From Dissophora ornata (taxonomy: Eukaryota; Mortierellomycota; Mortierellomycetes; Mortierellales; Mortierellaceae), in NCBI GenBank assembly GCA_025201705.1, contig MU616667.1, positions 1 through 60,175 on the forward strand: a stretch of DNA of 60,175 nt, in the 5' to 3' direction. Below the pieces are notes generated by a model. That model was given only the letters and a program-made list of their open reading frames with translations. It did no database searches and was not told the origin of the DNA. Position 1 is the stretch's first letter, and each line of letters opens with the position of its first letter. Below, piece by piece: positions 46,540 through 57,190 of the stretch. The position numbers and the translations under genes were made by a program.

Positions 46540-47830
46540 ATGTCTGACAACCACGAAAACGTCGCTGTGGTAAATACTACTCCATCATGCCTCTCGCATT
46601 GTTAGCTTCACTCATATTGTTCCATGAGACAACTGCTTTTGTTCCGCTTGCATACCACATGGATTTCAGGAACTCAAGCTGGAACCACGTGTTGTTGGCC
46701 TGAGGTTGCCACCAAACGCCGGTCATTAAGGCTTTGTGAGCGAACCTTGGCGACTGGGACCTCTCAACAGCACCATGGAACCCGTCTTTGCCAAAGCTGT
46801 ATCATTTTTATGGTACTCATTATTTCGATAATGGGTCAGTTGGATACGCTTCAGTGGACATGAGCAGATTACGTCCATGTCAACCCCGCTACTTCCTCAT
46901 TTCGTTGCGTGAAACGTCATTGCTCTCCGTCAAGGATGCAAGCGAATCAACCAGTCAACTCGGACTCAAGAAGCGCTTTGGTTTTCGATCCAACACCTGT
47001 TCTCAAAACATGAATAACCAAGTCGTTGTTTCTGAGACATACTCGATACTTACCCTTTTGTGCCCTCTGTACATGTTTCCTGATACTAGGAGGAGGGACC
47101 CGAACTTCACTTCGAACCTGTTGTCAAGCTCGAGGCTGTCCAGGTTAAGACTCACGAGGAGGATGAGGAGGTCCTCTTCAAGATGTAAGCCTTGTAGCGA
47201 TGGATCCCGCCTATCGTTCTTGTTATCCGCCAGACGTATTGACGCTCCGTGTTTTCTTCTACTAAATAGGCGCGCCAAGCTCTTCCGTTTCGTCAAGGAG
47301 TCCAACGAGTGGAAGGAGCGTGGAACCGGCGACGTCCGTTTCATGCAGCACAAGGAGTCCAAGAAGATCCGTCTCCTGATGCGTCGCGACCAAACCTTGA
47401 AGATCTGCGCCAACCACTACGGTACGGCACTGTGCAACCACTCTAGATCTTTCTACTGCGCCTAATATTTGGAACTATTTCGGAAACTAATATGACGCCC
47501 TCTCTGCACTGTGCATCATCCTTAGTCACCCCCGAGATGACCTTGACCCCCAACGTTGGGTCTGACCGCTCCTGGGTCTGGAATGTCACCGCTGATAGCT
47601 CGGATGACTGCGCTGGTCCCCAGACCTTGGCCATCCGTCTTGCCAACTCTGACAATGCCGCTCTTTTCAAGGAGGAGTTTGAGAAGGCGCAGCAGATCAA
47701 TGCCGATTTGAAGTCCAAGGCCCCATCTGCTGAGGAAAAGAAGGAAGAGGAAGCCGAGGAGGAGGAGGAGGAGGAGGAGGAGGAGGAGGAGGAGGCCGAG
47801 GAAGAGGAGAAGAAGGAGGAGTCAGCATAA
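46540..47830 (+). CDS. YRB1: Ran-binding protein 1 (Yrb1 homologue)
   Basis: Four exons (46540-46569, 47090-47184, 47270-47421, 47526-47830) encode 193 residues; yeast Yrb1 has 201. The Ran-binding domain is nearly complete by motif: [79 protein letters not shown] and [11 protein letters not shown]. The protein helps release RanGTP from export complexes so that RanGAP can act. The C terminus is a Glu-rich acidic tail encoded by a GAG repeat. Intron 1 is 520 nt, far longer than most in the window, and has no recognised RNA gene inside. An AATAAA signal lies at 47905-47910. Exon 1 codes only the first ten residues. Confidence 0.95.
47757..47796 (+). repeat. GAG trinucleotide repeat coding for poly-Glu in RanBP1
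   Basis: About thirteen GAG codons in the acidic tail of RanBP1. An all-GAG run is prone to length change. Confidence 0.85.
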
Positions 47831-48030
47831 ATGTCCTTTTTTTTCCGCTACAACCAAAAAACGCAAAATGTTCACGACAACTTCAGACGAGAGATCTGCC
47901 ATCGAATAAACTGCAGACTTCGTAGATACATAATCCGTTCTAGCCGCATCTTATTTCAACTCTATTTTTATTATAATGTGTGTGATAAATGCAAATGTAG
48001 AGCGCAGAAGTCGCAAATGCATCAGTTGAC

Positions 48031-51000
48031 TTAACGCCTTCCTCCACGTCCACCACGGCCACCACCTCTTGAGGATCCGCCGCGACCACCACCTCTTGAA
48101 GACCCGCCACGTCCGCCACCTCTTGAGGATCCACCACGTCCACCGCGGCCGCCACGACCGCCACGGCCACCACGAACAACGTTTGACCCAGCATGACGTC
48201 CGGTCTTTTCCCTTCTCTGCTCCTTGGCAAGTCTCTCTTTGGCAATCGCTGTCGACGTCTTGAGCTCCGAGCGAGGCTTGGCACCGCCACGACCGCCTCG
48301 GCTACCACCACGGCCACCCCTCGCAGAAGCGCCGCCGGCGGCTGCGGCTTCCTTCTCATCGAATTTGGCCCTCTTGAGTTTGCGCTCGTAGTCGTGTGCC
48401 AGAGGATCCAATGGTTTAGCCTCCTCCTGGCGCTTGTGTCGGAACCGCTTGGCGGCCAAGGCTGCCTTGGAGGAAGGCAACTCCATCTCTCCCGCGCGTG
48501 GCAAGCTAGTTTTGGTCTTTTGCTGCCAGTCTGAGAAGCGACCAGATTTGAACGAAGCAGAGATCTTGTTGCCAGATTCGGTTGTTATGAGTTTCTTATT
48601 GTCAGCTCCGATGCCCAGACCCTTGACAAACTTCTTCTTCTTGGCATCCCACTTTATCGTGTTCTTGGTTCGGTTCATGGTCTCGCGTTCATCTCCGTTC
48701 AAGTTCATGGTTGCGTTAGCAGCCTGTTCCAAGAAGGAGCTGTTTGTATTGACCATGGAATAGCCGCGCTCAGTGTTGGTGTCCTGCTGCGTGTGTGACA
48801 TATAAAAGGCCTCGTCCTTAAAGCTGGTGGGCTTTTCCTTGGTCGTTATGCCGAGCGCGCGTTTCTTGGACGGCCCGACTGTGCGCTTAAATACACCCTC
48901 CAGATCAGCTTCAGAAGCCTCAGGTCCAAGAGCAGCTTTGGCCGGCTCTTCACCTTCATCGTTTTCGCCTGGGAAAAGATTCACAGTCAAGCCAGCCTTC
49001 TTTTGTCTAGTCATGGAGATGACCTTGTCGACAACTCCACGGCGCGTTTTCATCACGTTTGATGCCAACGTCGCTCCTTTGATTCCGCGCTGGCCAAACT
49101 CAAAGATGGTTTCCGCAGGTCTGAAATTGGATATTGAGGTAATCAAGTTGACACGTTGCTTTTCCTCCTCATCGACCGAGTCAGCTATTGGCATAAGCAG
49201 AGTTGAACATTGCACAGGTCAGAAGAACTGTTATACCTGTACTGCAACCAATGGAATTGTATAAAGCCGCCGTGATTTCAATGCGTGATATTCTTACCGA
49301 ACAACGGGCTGAGCTCTGCATATTCGTCCATGCCAACAATCTCCTTGGCACGCCTGTAGCTCTCGATAGCGGCCGAGGGTCTCGATTTGCAATACAGTTT
49401 GTAACCGTTTACAGAGACACCCTTCAAAGCCTGTAAATTGGTATCATCCAGGACATTGTTCTTGACCCATTCGCTGTCAATCTCGAGAAGATTGGTCGGC
49501 AGTCCCCCAATGACGACATCCGAGGTGTAGTCTGGCTCATAATTGCTTGAGGAGCCCACAACCATCTTTCGGTTTAAGAACAACTGCAGATCAATAAGGT
49601 ACGGTAATTCCTCGGGCGTGACCAACGAAAAGGCCCAACCCTTCTTTCCAGCTCTGGCTGTGCGTCCGACACGATGGATAAACACCTTGGAGTTATCAAC
49701 GAAGTCGTAGTTGATGACGTTCTCGAGCACAGGGATATCGATACCACGGGCGGCAACATCTGTCACGACCAGCAGGTTGGTATATCCTTTCCTGAATCGA
49801 TCAATTTGAGTCTTACGTGCGGTCTGGTCCAAAGAACCGTAAATAAACGAAACCTGGTATCCAGCGGTCATGAGAATATTGGATATATATTCGACGTGAT
49901 GCTTTGTTGATACAAACACGATTGTCTGATGCTCCGTAGCGGCACCGACCACTTCCTTAGAAACCCTCTTGCGCTTCTTAGGGTTCTCCTCATCTCGCTC
50001 AAACTTGACTCCTGTGTTGAGCGGCAGTTTGATTACGTGACGCAGGACAGTGAGCAATGCTGCCTCTTTATCTTGCTGCTTCACACTGAAAAAGGTCATC
50101 TACAGTATTAAGCGTATCAGCGTTAGTAAACATATGGATTGTTAGGCTTCAGCAGTCAGGCTGGTTGATAGTTACCTCGAGGTCCTTGCTGATTTTGGTC
50201 TCCACATCCAAGCGGACGAGTGTGGGTTCCTGCAGACCAGCCTTGGCGAAGTCAACTAGGAGCTTGGGAAGTGTGGCTGAGAACAGCAGTGTCTGGCGAT
50301 TAGGCTGCAGGCGGTGTAAAATCTCGTGCAATTGAACTTCGAAACCCATTTCGAACAAGCTAGGGGACAGTATAAGTAATTTGGATTAGGTGTGTTGGGA
50401 TATGGGTATTTACATATACTTCACACGAGCTTTAGTTATCCGGATCCTTACCGATCAGCCTCATCAAAAACAATATACTGGACGCTCTTCAAATCCAGAT
50501 CCATCTCGACGATCAAGTGAAGCAGACGACCGGGCGTAGCAATAAGGCTAATGAAAAAAGGCCACAAATACAAGCGGTCCTGTCAGTCTCAGACCATGTA
50601 AACGATGATTACGCACCATATTTGTCCCATACATAATCAACAACTCACATGTCAGGGTTGGCAGCCAACATAGCGAACTGCTCTTCAAGACTGTCACCTC
50701 CGACCAAGATACAGCTCCTCAAATCCGTGTGTTTCCCGAGCTCTTTGCAGACCTTTTGCGTTTGCATCGCCAACTCACGCGAGGGAGACATAATCACCGC
50801 GCGGGCTCCGACCTTGGCTGAATGAGATTTCAACTTTTCCAGCATAGGGATAAGGAATGCAGCGGTCTTTCCTGATCCTGTACGGGCCATTCCTACGACA
50901 TCGCCTCCTTCCATGATCAGCGGAATACATTTACGCTGAATCGGCGTTGGTACTTTGAATCCTTTGTGAATGATAGCGTTGTAGACTGGGAAACTCAGAC

Positions 51001-51605
51001 CTGCGAGCATTGGATTTGAGAATAGATAAACGCCATTAACGATGATCTGCCAAAACAAGACGCGACGTTTTCTGGTGATATTCATCAATGTGATGCAAAC
51101 GTACCCATTGACTGAAATCCTCCAGACTTTTTGTGCTTCTTATTGGCAGCCTGTCAATTAAATGATCGGTACAACATATTAATATCCGAACAGAGTAGCT
51201 CCGCTCCATTTGCGTGCCCACTCGATGGTATGACACAAATCCATCTAACCCAATTAGGGATCCACTCACCATGTTGGCGTTGGCGATAAACTGCTCCTCG
51301 TCTTCAATTGTCTCTCCCATCAAGTCGTCCAGGTCCATATTTGCTGCAAGTCTCTTGCGGGGGACCAGAGATGCCTCCATATCCACATCGGAGTCGCTCA
51401 TGGCGACTTCTTCAAAGTCAGAAATCTCTTCTTCCTCTGCGACTTTCTTGCCCTTGCGGTAGTGAGCGGCGCTGCTCTTTTTGGCGGCTCCGCTCGTAGT
51501 GGCTTTCTTCACAGCTCTGTTCTGAGAAGTCCCATTTTTGGCATTGCTCTTGGCGCCAGTTTTTGGTCCTGCCTTTAAAGCTGTCGTATTTGCAGCCTTG
51601 GCCAT
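48031..51605 (-). CDS. DBP10: DEAD-box RNA helicase Dbp10/DDX54
   Basis: Seven exons (51605-51270, 51150-51105, 51000-50649, 50547-50452, 50359-50176, 50099-49298, 49184-48031) give 989 residues; yeast Dbp10 has 995. The helicase acts in the nucleolus on pre-60S ribosomes. Motifs in order: Q motif (GFKVPTPIQ), I (ARTGSGKT, residues 166-173), Ia (PSRELA), Ib (TPGR), II (DEAD, near 272), III (SAT), V (ARGIDIP) and VI ([11 protein letters not shown]). [13 protein letters not shown] before the Q motif is diagnostic of the Dbp10/DDX54 group. The C terminus contains the family DBP10CT block ([10 protein letters not shown]) and ends in about 50 residues of RGG repeats, an RNA-binding tail. The N terminus is Lys/Ala-rich with an acidic patch. 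Confidence 0.96.
48034..48175 (-). repeat. Tandem repeat coding for the RGG tail of Dbp10
   Basis: GGACGTGGCGG-like units recur and encode GGRGGSSRG modules. Three near-identical 27-base copies lie at about 48055-48130. Confidence 0.75.
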
Positions 51606-51821
51606 GGGGAATGTGAATGGCGGTGGTGGTGAAGTGGGAGGGAGTGTCGACTGAACCTGGACGGAACTTCTTTCCCAACAGAAGAAAAAAAAGAAAAAAG
51701 TATGCTTGTTTACGAGTGACTGCTTGTTAGTGTACTCAAGCCACTGGAGCTGCCCCTCTTTTGTCCTCATGTCATGTAGTTCCCGAGCTTGCTCGAATGC
51801 ATCAACATCCTCAACGACGCC

Positions 51822-53726
51822 ATGGCATCCCTTGCGCGCATCGCCTTTTCGCGGGCTATCAGACCCGCCTCAACCTCACGCCTCTCGCCTGCCTGGGCAG
51901 CTAGACGCACCTACTCCACACCTGTCAATGGAGCAGCGGGTGGTTCGCAGCAACCCGCCAGGAACCTCGCTGCTGAGGCCCTTGCACAAAAGACCGGCCA
52001 CGCGCCCACTCAGCCCACTGCACCCAAGGGAAAGAACAAGCCCTCGAAGATCGAAAAAACCCCCACCAACCCTGCTGTCTACGCTCTCTATGCTCTCTTG
52101 GGAATCACGACCGTAGGTCTCGCCTACAACGTCGGTATGTTCACGCACATCACGCCTGGGCATATCTTCTGCAATCGCGTCGTCTTTGACAGGCTCTAGC
52201 GTGAAACTTCATCAAACACCCTCTGCATCTGGCTCACTGGCTCTACCAACGACTCTCTGTTTATCCCGTTCACTCGCTTACACTCTCGCACTTCAATTCA
52301 AAAATTAGGATGCCCATATCCGGATGAGGAGGGCGTCAAGGATGCAGAGAAGTACCCGGACGAAGCGTTTTTGTCAGGATATATCCGCAGAGCTCAGGAG
52401 CGGTACCATGCAGCCCGCGACAAGATGGCTAACCCGATCTGGGACAAGCTGCTGCCTGATCCCCTGCCAGCACCCTATCAGCAACCCTACACCCTTGTCA
52501 TCAACCTCGATAACACTCTGATCCACTCGACCTGGGACAAAGATCATGGCTGGAGAGTTGCGAAGCGTCCCGGTGCCGAATACTTCTTGGCGTACCTTTT
52601 CCAGCACTATGAGATCGTCATCTTCACGACCCAGACTTCAGATGTAAGGCATCTTTTGTTTGCGACTGCAAGGACCCCGGACAATCTATAATCCGATATC
52701 TCTTGGACTGGATAGATCAATGATGATACTCGTATTGAATGCCATTGATCCTGATTCACCCTTTGATCTAGACTGCGCTCCGTATCCTGGAAAAGCTGGA
52801 CCCTTATCAATACGCACCTTACCGCTTGTTCAGGGAAAGCACTCGGTACATTGATGGCAAACACGTCAAGGATCTGTCCCACCTGAACCGCGATTTGTCC
52901 AAGGTCATTATCATGGACTCAAACCCCGACGCCTACGCTCTCCAGCCCGAGAACTCGATCGCTATGAAGCCGTGGATGGGTGATCCCAACGATACTGAGC
53001 TGGTCGCGATGATTCCTTTCCTCGAGAGTATGTGACCAGATTGCTGCTCGATGGATGTGGTGAACTGACACTACTGATTGAAGCATATATTTGCAATGTT
53101 TAAATTATTCATTGGCGTTTTTTTTTTGTGTACCATCTTAGCACTTGCTTTGACGGAGGTTGATGATGTCCGCGCTCCCTTGGCCAAGTTTCGTGGCAAG
53201 AACATCCCTGTTGCGTTTGCCGAGTGGGAGGAGGACCTGAAGGAGCAGATGCGTCTCAAGTGGGAGGAGGAACAGAAGGGCAAGAAGGGCAAAGGCTTTG
53301 GTATCTTCCGCGTTGGGGGTCAGCAGCAGGAACAACCACCGGTACCCCTGTTTGAGGTCCAGCGTCAGCAGTTCCAGGAGCATTTTATGAGAACACACAA
53401 GGCTGTTGAGGAAGAGGCGGCCCAGAACTTGAAGAAGCAGAAGGAGTTGGAGAGCAAGCTGAAGTCGATGAAGATCTCTGTGTGGGATATTATGACAAAG
53501 GTAAGGGTTAGAAAGCAAAGCAGCTGTTGTGGAATTGGAAGCGGTGCTTTGTGTTTGGGTATGAAAGGTGAAGAAACGAGTGATATCTGACTTGTTGGTG
53601 TTACTGTTGTTGTGTATATAGGGCGGGCCAGACCCAGCGATGCTGGCGGCAATGTCAGCAGAGCTGGATGCACCAACAACATCAGAGGCAGCGAAGGAGA
53701 CGGAGACGGAGGGCAGCCAACAATAG
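51822..53726 (+). CDS. TIM50: Tim50, receptor subunit of the mitochondrial TIM23 import complex
   Basis: Five exons (51822-52134, 52309-52643, 52772-53027, 53142-53500, 53622-53726) encode 455 residues. An Arg/Ser/Ala-rich presequence (residues 1-35, ending near ARRTYST) precedes a disordered linker and one membrane span ([20 protein letters not shown], about 86-105). The intermembrane-space part is an FCP1/NIF-like domain ([67 protein letters not shown]). The DxDx(T/V) catalytic pair reads NLDNT, as expected for this non-enzymatic receptor family. A coiled, Lys/Glu-rich C-terminal region ends with [14 protein letters not shown]. The gene diverges from DBP10 with 216 bases between start codons. 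Confidence 0.96.
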
Positions 53727-54134
53727 AAGGGCGGTATGCAGGCACATCGTTAAGACACGCTAGGACGCAATTAAACAACGGATGCGAAACCAAAGAAAAA
53801 GAAACGTCATTTTATCATTTTATCATAGATTTAGATTTAGCGGATTTAGCGGATTTCAGCACATGTAGCATATTGGCTGCACACTGACACACGCTGTCAA
53901 CGACTGGTCTGCTCTTTACTTCCTTTTCTGCAGCTTCATCCGTTGTAGCATTCGTTCGCATTCCCTCGCATTCCCTCGCATTCTTTCACATTTAGCTGTT
54001 TCTATCAAAAAGCCCTCTCTACTGAGGCATATACCGACGCTAATAATAGAGCTCTAACACACCCAACCCCAAGAAGAACTGGAGTGTCCCTGAACGAAAA
54101 AGAAACAGAGAAGCACACCATCATCTCCATCGCA
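53727..54134. other. Intergenic: TIM50 3' flank and promoter of the amino-acid transporter
   Basis: About 400 bases with repeated ATTTAGCGG-like (53828-53860) and CATTCCCTCG-like (53960-53985) short tandem units. The frame upstream of 54135 has no ATG, so it is taken as leader. Confidence 0.5.
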
Positions 54135-56895
54135 ATGGACACCAGCACAGCCAACCTCGATTATACCAATCCCACCGGGACGCTTCGCTCTCCCTCCCTT
54201 GACAGGGACGAGAGTCGCCGATACCGCGACTTGATGGCTGGAGAACCCAGTCCAGGAGAGCTCAGCGACCCTCGATACCCTTCGTCCAGTGCGAACGCCG
54301 ATATCAACTCCAGCTCTCGCGCCACCAACAGCTACCGCCGATACAGTAAGGACGAGAGCGGCAACGAAAGCGGCAGCGACACCTCCGCTCTACTGTCGAA
54401 CCAGCACGTCCTGCGCACAAAAACTTTCAAAGTACCCTCGGCCTCGTACATCTCCAAGGGCGACAGCCGACCAAAAGGAAGATCAACGCAGCCAAAGCAA
54501 CAAGGAGAGTATGGGCGTATCTTGCACGACTCCTTCCATTCTGGCCACTCGCAGGAAATCGTCGGCAGTGATGATGACGATGAGTATGAAGGAGATCTGG
54601 AATTCGCTGAGGATGAAGAGGCTATCGGCATGATGACGGGGAGCAGGTCCAACCGCAGTGGCATCGGAAACAGGCATGGACACGATACGGGGCTTGAAGC
54701 CAAGCTCCCGGACCACGGCGGCAGCTTGTTCAGCAGCTTTTTAAACATGGCAAACAGCATCATCGGAGCAGGTATGAAAGATTTATGGATCTGCCATGCG
54801 TGGCGCTCTGTAGTCGTGAAATGCTATTGCGCCTGTTTGCTGCATACTCAACTCCTCTCTTCCCTCCAATTGATGGGCTGATGGGCTGAACGAATAGGCA
54901 TTATTGGTATGAAGTCAAATATAATGAGGGCGTTATTTACGGGCATGGGTACAAACCGCTGACGACTGCAGTACTAATTCTTATCGTTTTCTACTTGATC
55001 TGGACTACATGTTGCATGCAAATGCATTTCAGGTCTACCATTTGCGTTTCAGGAAGCTGGGTAGGTATCTTCTACTGACTCAATCGTCTTCAAGATACCT
55101 CACTCTGACGACCATCTTACAGCCAACAGCTTTCAGTGGGCTAATGCGATCATCTGCCCTTTGACATATAGATTGGGAATGGGCGTCATACTCTTGTGTG
55201 TTGTGACATGGATCGTCGGTATGGATATAGTATATATGTTAGCTTCGTTACAAGCGAAGTTGAATTGGGATGACCCTCAAGCACCAACTTACTATCGGAT
55301 GTTGAATCTATCCTCTAGACTGGACTGTGGGGCTATTGGTCCACAGCGGCAAGCTCTCGGGGAGGACTACTTACCAGGATTTGCTAATGTTCTGCTTTGG
55401 CAAGGCTGGGTTGATCATGATATCGATCTTCCAGTTTATCTTTGCGTTTGGAGGTAATACGAGCACAAGAAAAATCAGCCTAAACGGATCGCGCTTACCT
55501 AAATTGTAGAGCAATGATTCGCTCGATACTCACCTTCGCACGTTGCCTGCGTCTACAGCCATGTGTGCCTATACCGTCATTGTCGGCGACACCTTGCCCC
55601 ATGTTATCCAGGCACTGGTTCCAGGGATCGAAACATGGCCTACTCTCGGATTTATAGCGAGGCGCAGCTTTGTCATCATCTTCTGCACTATCCTGATCTC
55701 GTTCCCACTTTCGCTCTACCGGGATATCTCCAAGCTGGCAAAGACGAGCGCAGTAGCCATGGTCGCATTGGTCGTCATCATTATTGCGGTCATAATTGAA
55801 GGACCCAGGGCCCCCGCGGAGATTCGAGGCGACCCGGATCTCGTCTGGTCGTTTGCGAGACCGAAAGTCTTCCAATCCATAGGAGTCATCAGTTTCGGTA
55901 GGATCAGACGTGTTACACCGACCAACTTTTTGTTATTGACGATTTCCATTCAGAAATAACCAACCATCCCTGCCCCTCTTATCTCCCTCATATCTAGCTT
56001 TTGTATGCCATCACAATTCGTTTTTGATTTTCGGATCTCTCCAAAAGCCCACGGTATGCTGCAGACAGATTTGAAGTAATCAGATTTTCAAAGACCCGGT
56101 GGTTGACGCCAGTCATGTCTAACACTACCTCTATAGATGAACCGTGTGAAACTGGTGACGCACATGAGCATGATGGTCTCACTCCTAGCATGCATGATCT
56201 TGGCGCTTTCAGGATATCTAAGCTTCTCAAACAAAACACAAGGTATTCCGTCTGAGAACGACTAAACCTGTGTCAGTTGCACCGCTCACAGAATCTCTCA
56301 ACTTATGTATACATATTGGAACACACCCTCTTTCAATTCTGGTAGGCAACATCCTGAACAACTTTCCGTCGGACAACTTTCTTATTAACATTGCGCGATT
56401 CTGCTTCGGCGTCAACATGTTTACGACATTGCCTTTGGAGGCATTTGTCTGTCGCGAGGCAAGTCTAAGCACTGTCTTGGTGTCGCAATTACCAAAAGCT
56501 TTGGGAAATACGTTGATCTAACACATATTCTACGACTCTCTGCTACACGTCAGGTTATTGAAACGTACTACTTTCCAGGAGAACCATTTTCGATGAAACG
56601 TCACTCCATAATCACGACAGGTCTTGTAGGAATCGCACTGATAATTGCACTCTTGACATGCGATCTCGGCTTTGTGCTTGAGGTCACTGGGGGTTTCTCG
56701 GCCACAGCCCTGGCTTTTATCCTGCCACCACTTTGTTACCTGAAACTGGCATCTGGGTCGGTCTGGTCGATGAAAAAGCTCCCCCATCTTGCCTGCTTGG
56801 GATTCGGGATCGCGGTCATGATTTTGAGCACGTTTTTCTCACTGCAGCATTTTATGGAGCCCAAGGATGCAGCCGCCTCGACGTGCTCCGTGTAA
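54135..56895 (+). CDS. AVT/SLC38-family vacuolar-type amino-acid transporter
   Basis: Ten exons (54135-54771, 54898-54906, 55033-55060, 55172-55218, 55319-55453, 55559-55897, 55998-56053, 56137-56242, 56346-56458, 56554-56895) give 603 residues. The first 195 residues are cytosolic, Ser/Asp/Arg-rich and end in an acidic patch. The APC-superfamily core has about 11 membrane helices and the hallmark first helix SSFLNMANSIIGAGIIGLPFAFQEAG, then DWTVGLLVHSGKL, FGAMCAYTVIVGDTLP, ISFPLSLYRDI and FCFGVNMFTTLPLEAFVCREV. The pattern fits SLC38A7/A11 and yeast Avt proteins, which move neutral amino acids across vacuolar or lysosomal membranes. The first helix is split over four exons, one of only 9 nt. 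Intron 9 is GC-AG (GAG/GCAAGT). An AATAAA signal is at 56937-56942. Confidence 0.9.
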
Positions 56896-57190
56896 CTATA
56901 GCTAATAGAGACCTTGCAAAAGCCTTCGCGCTTTGTAATAAAATAGCAGCGCATACAGAGTGTGGATGGCAAGGAGATCATCATTCATTGTCCATCCTGT
57001 CCTTGATCTATGTGACCCTCGTGTATCCACATTCTCACGCACAAACATGAACACAAGGTGAACACAAACTCAAAATAACCTGTATTCAATTTATTCATAA
57101 TTCATGCATTGCACGCGTCCTTTCTGCGACAACTGCGGAGCAAGGTGCTTTTACTTCTTTATATCGCAGTATCTACGGGGATGTGTTCAT

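Noticed and set aside
52499..52531. Broken phosphatase motif in Tim50 (NLDNT)
   Set aside because: Tim50 proteins normally have degenerate catalytic residues; this is not a pseudogene sign.
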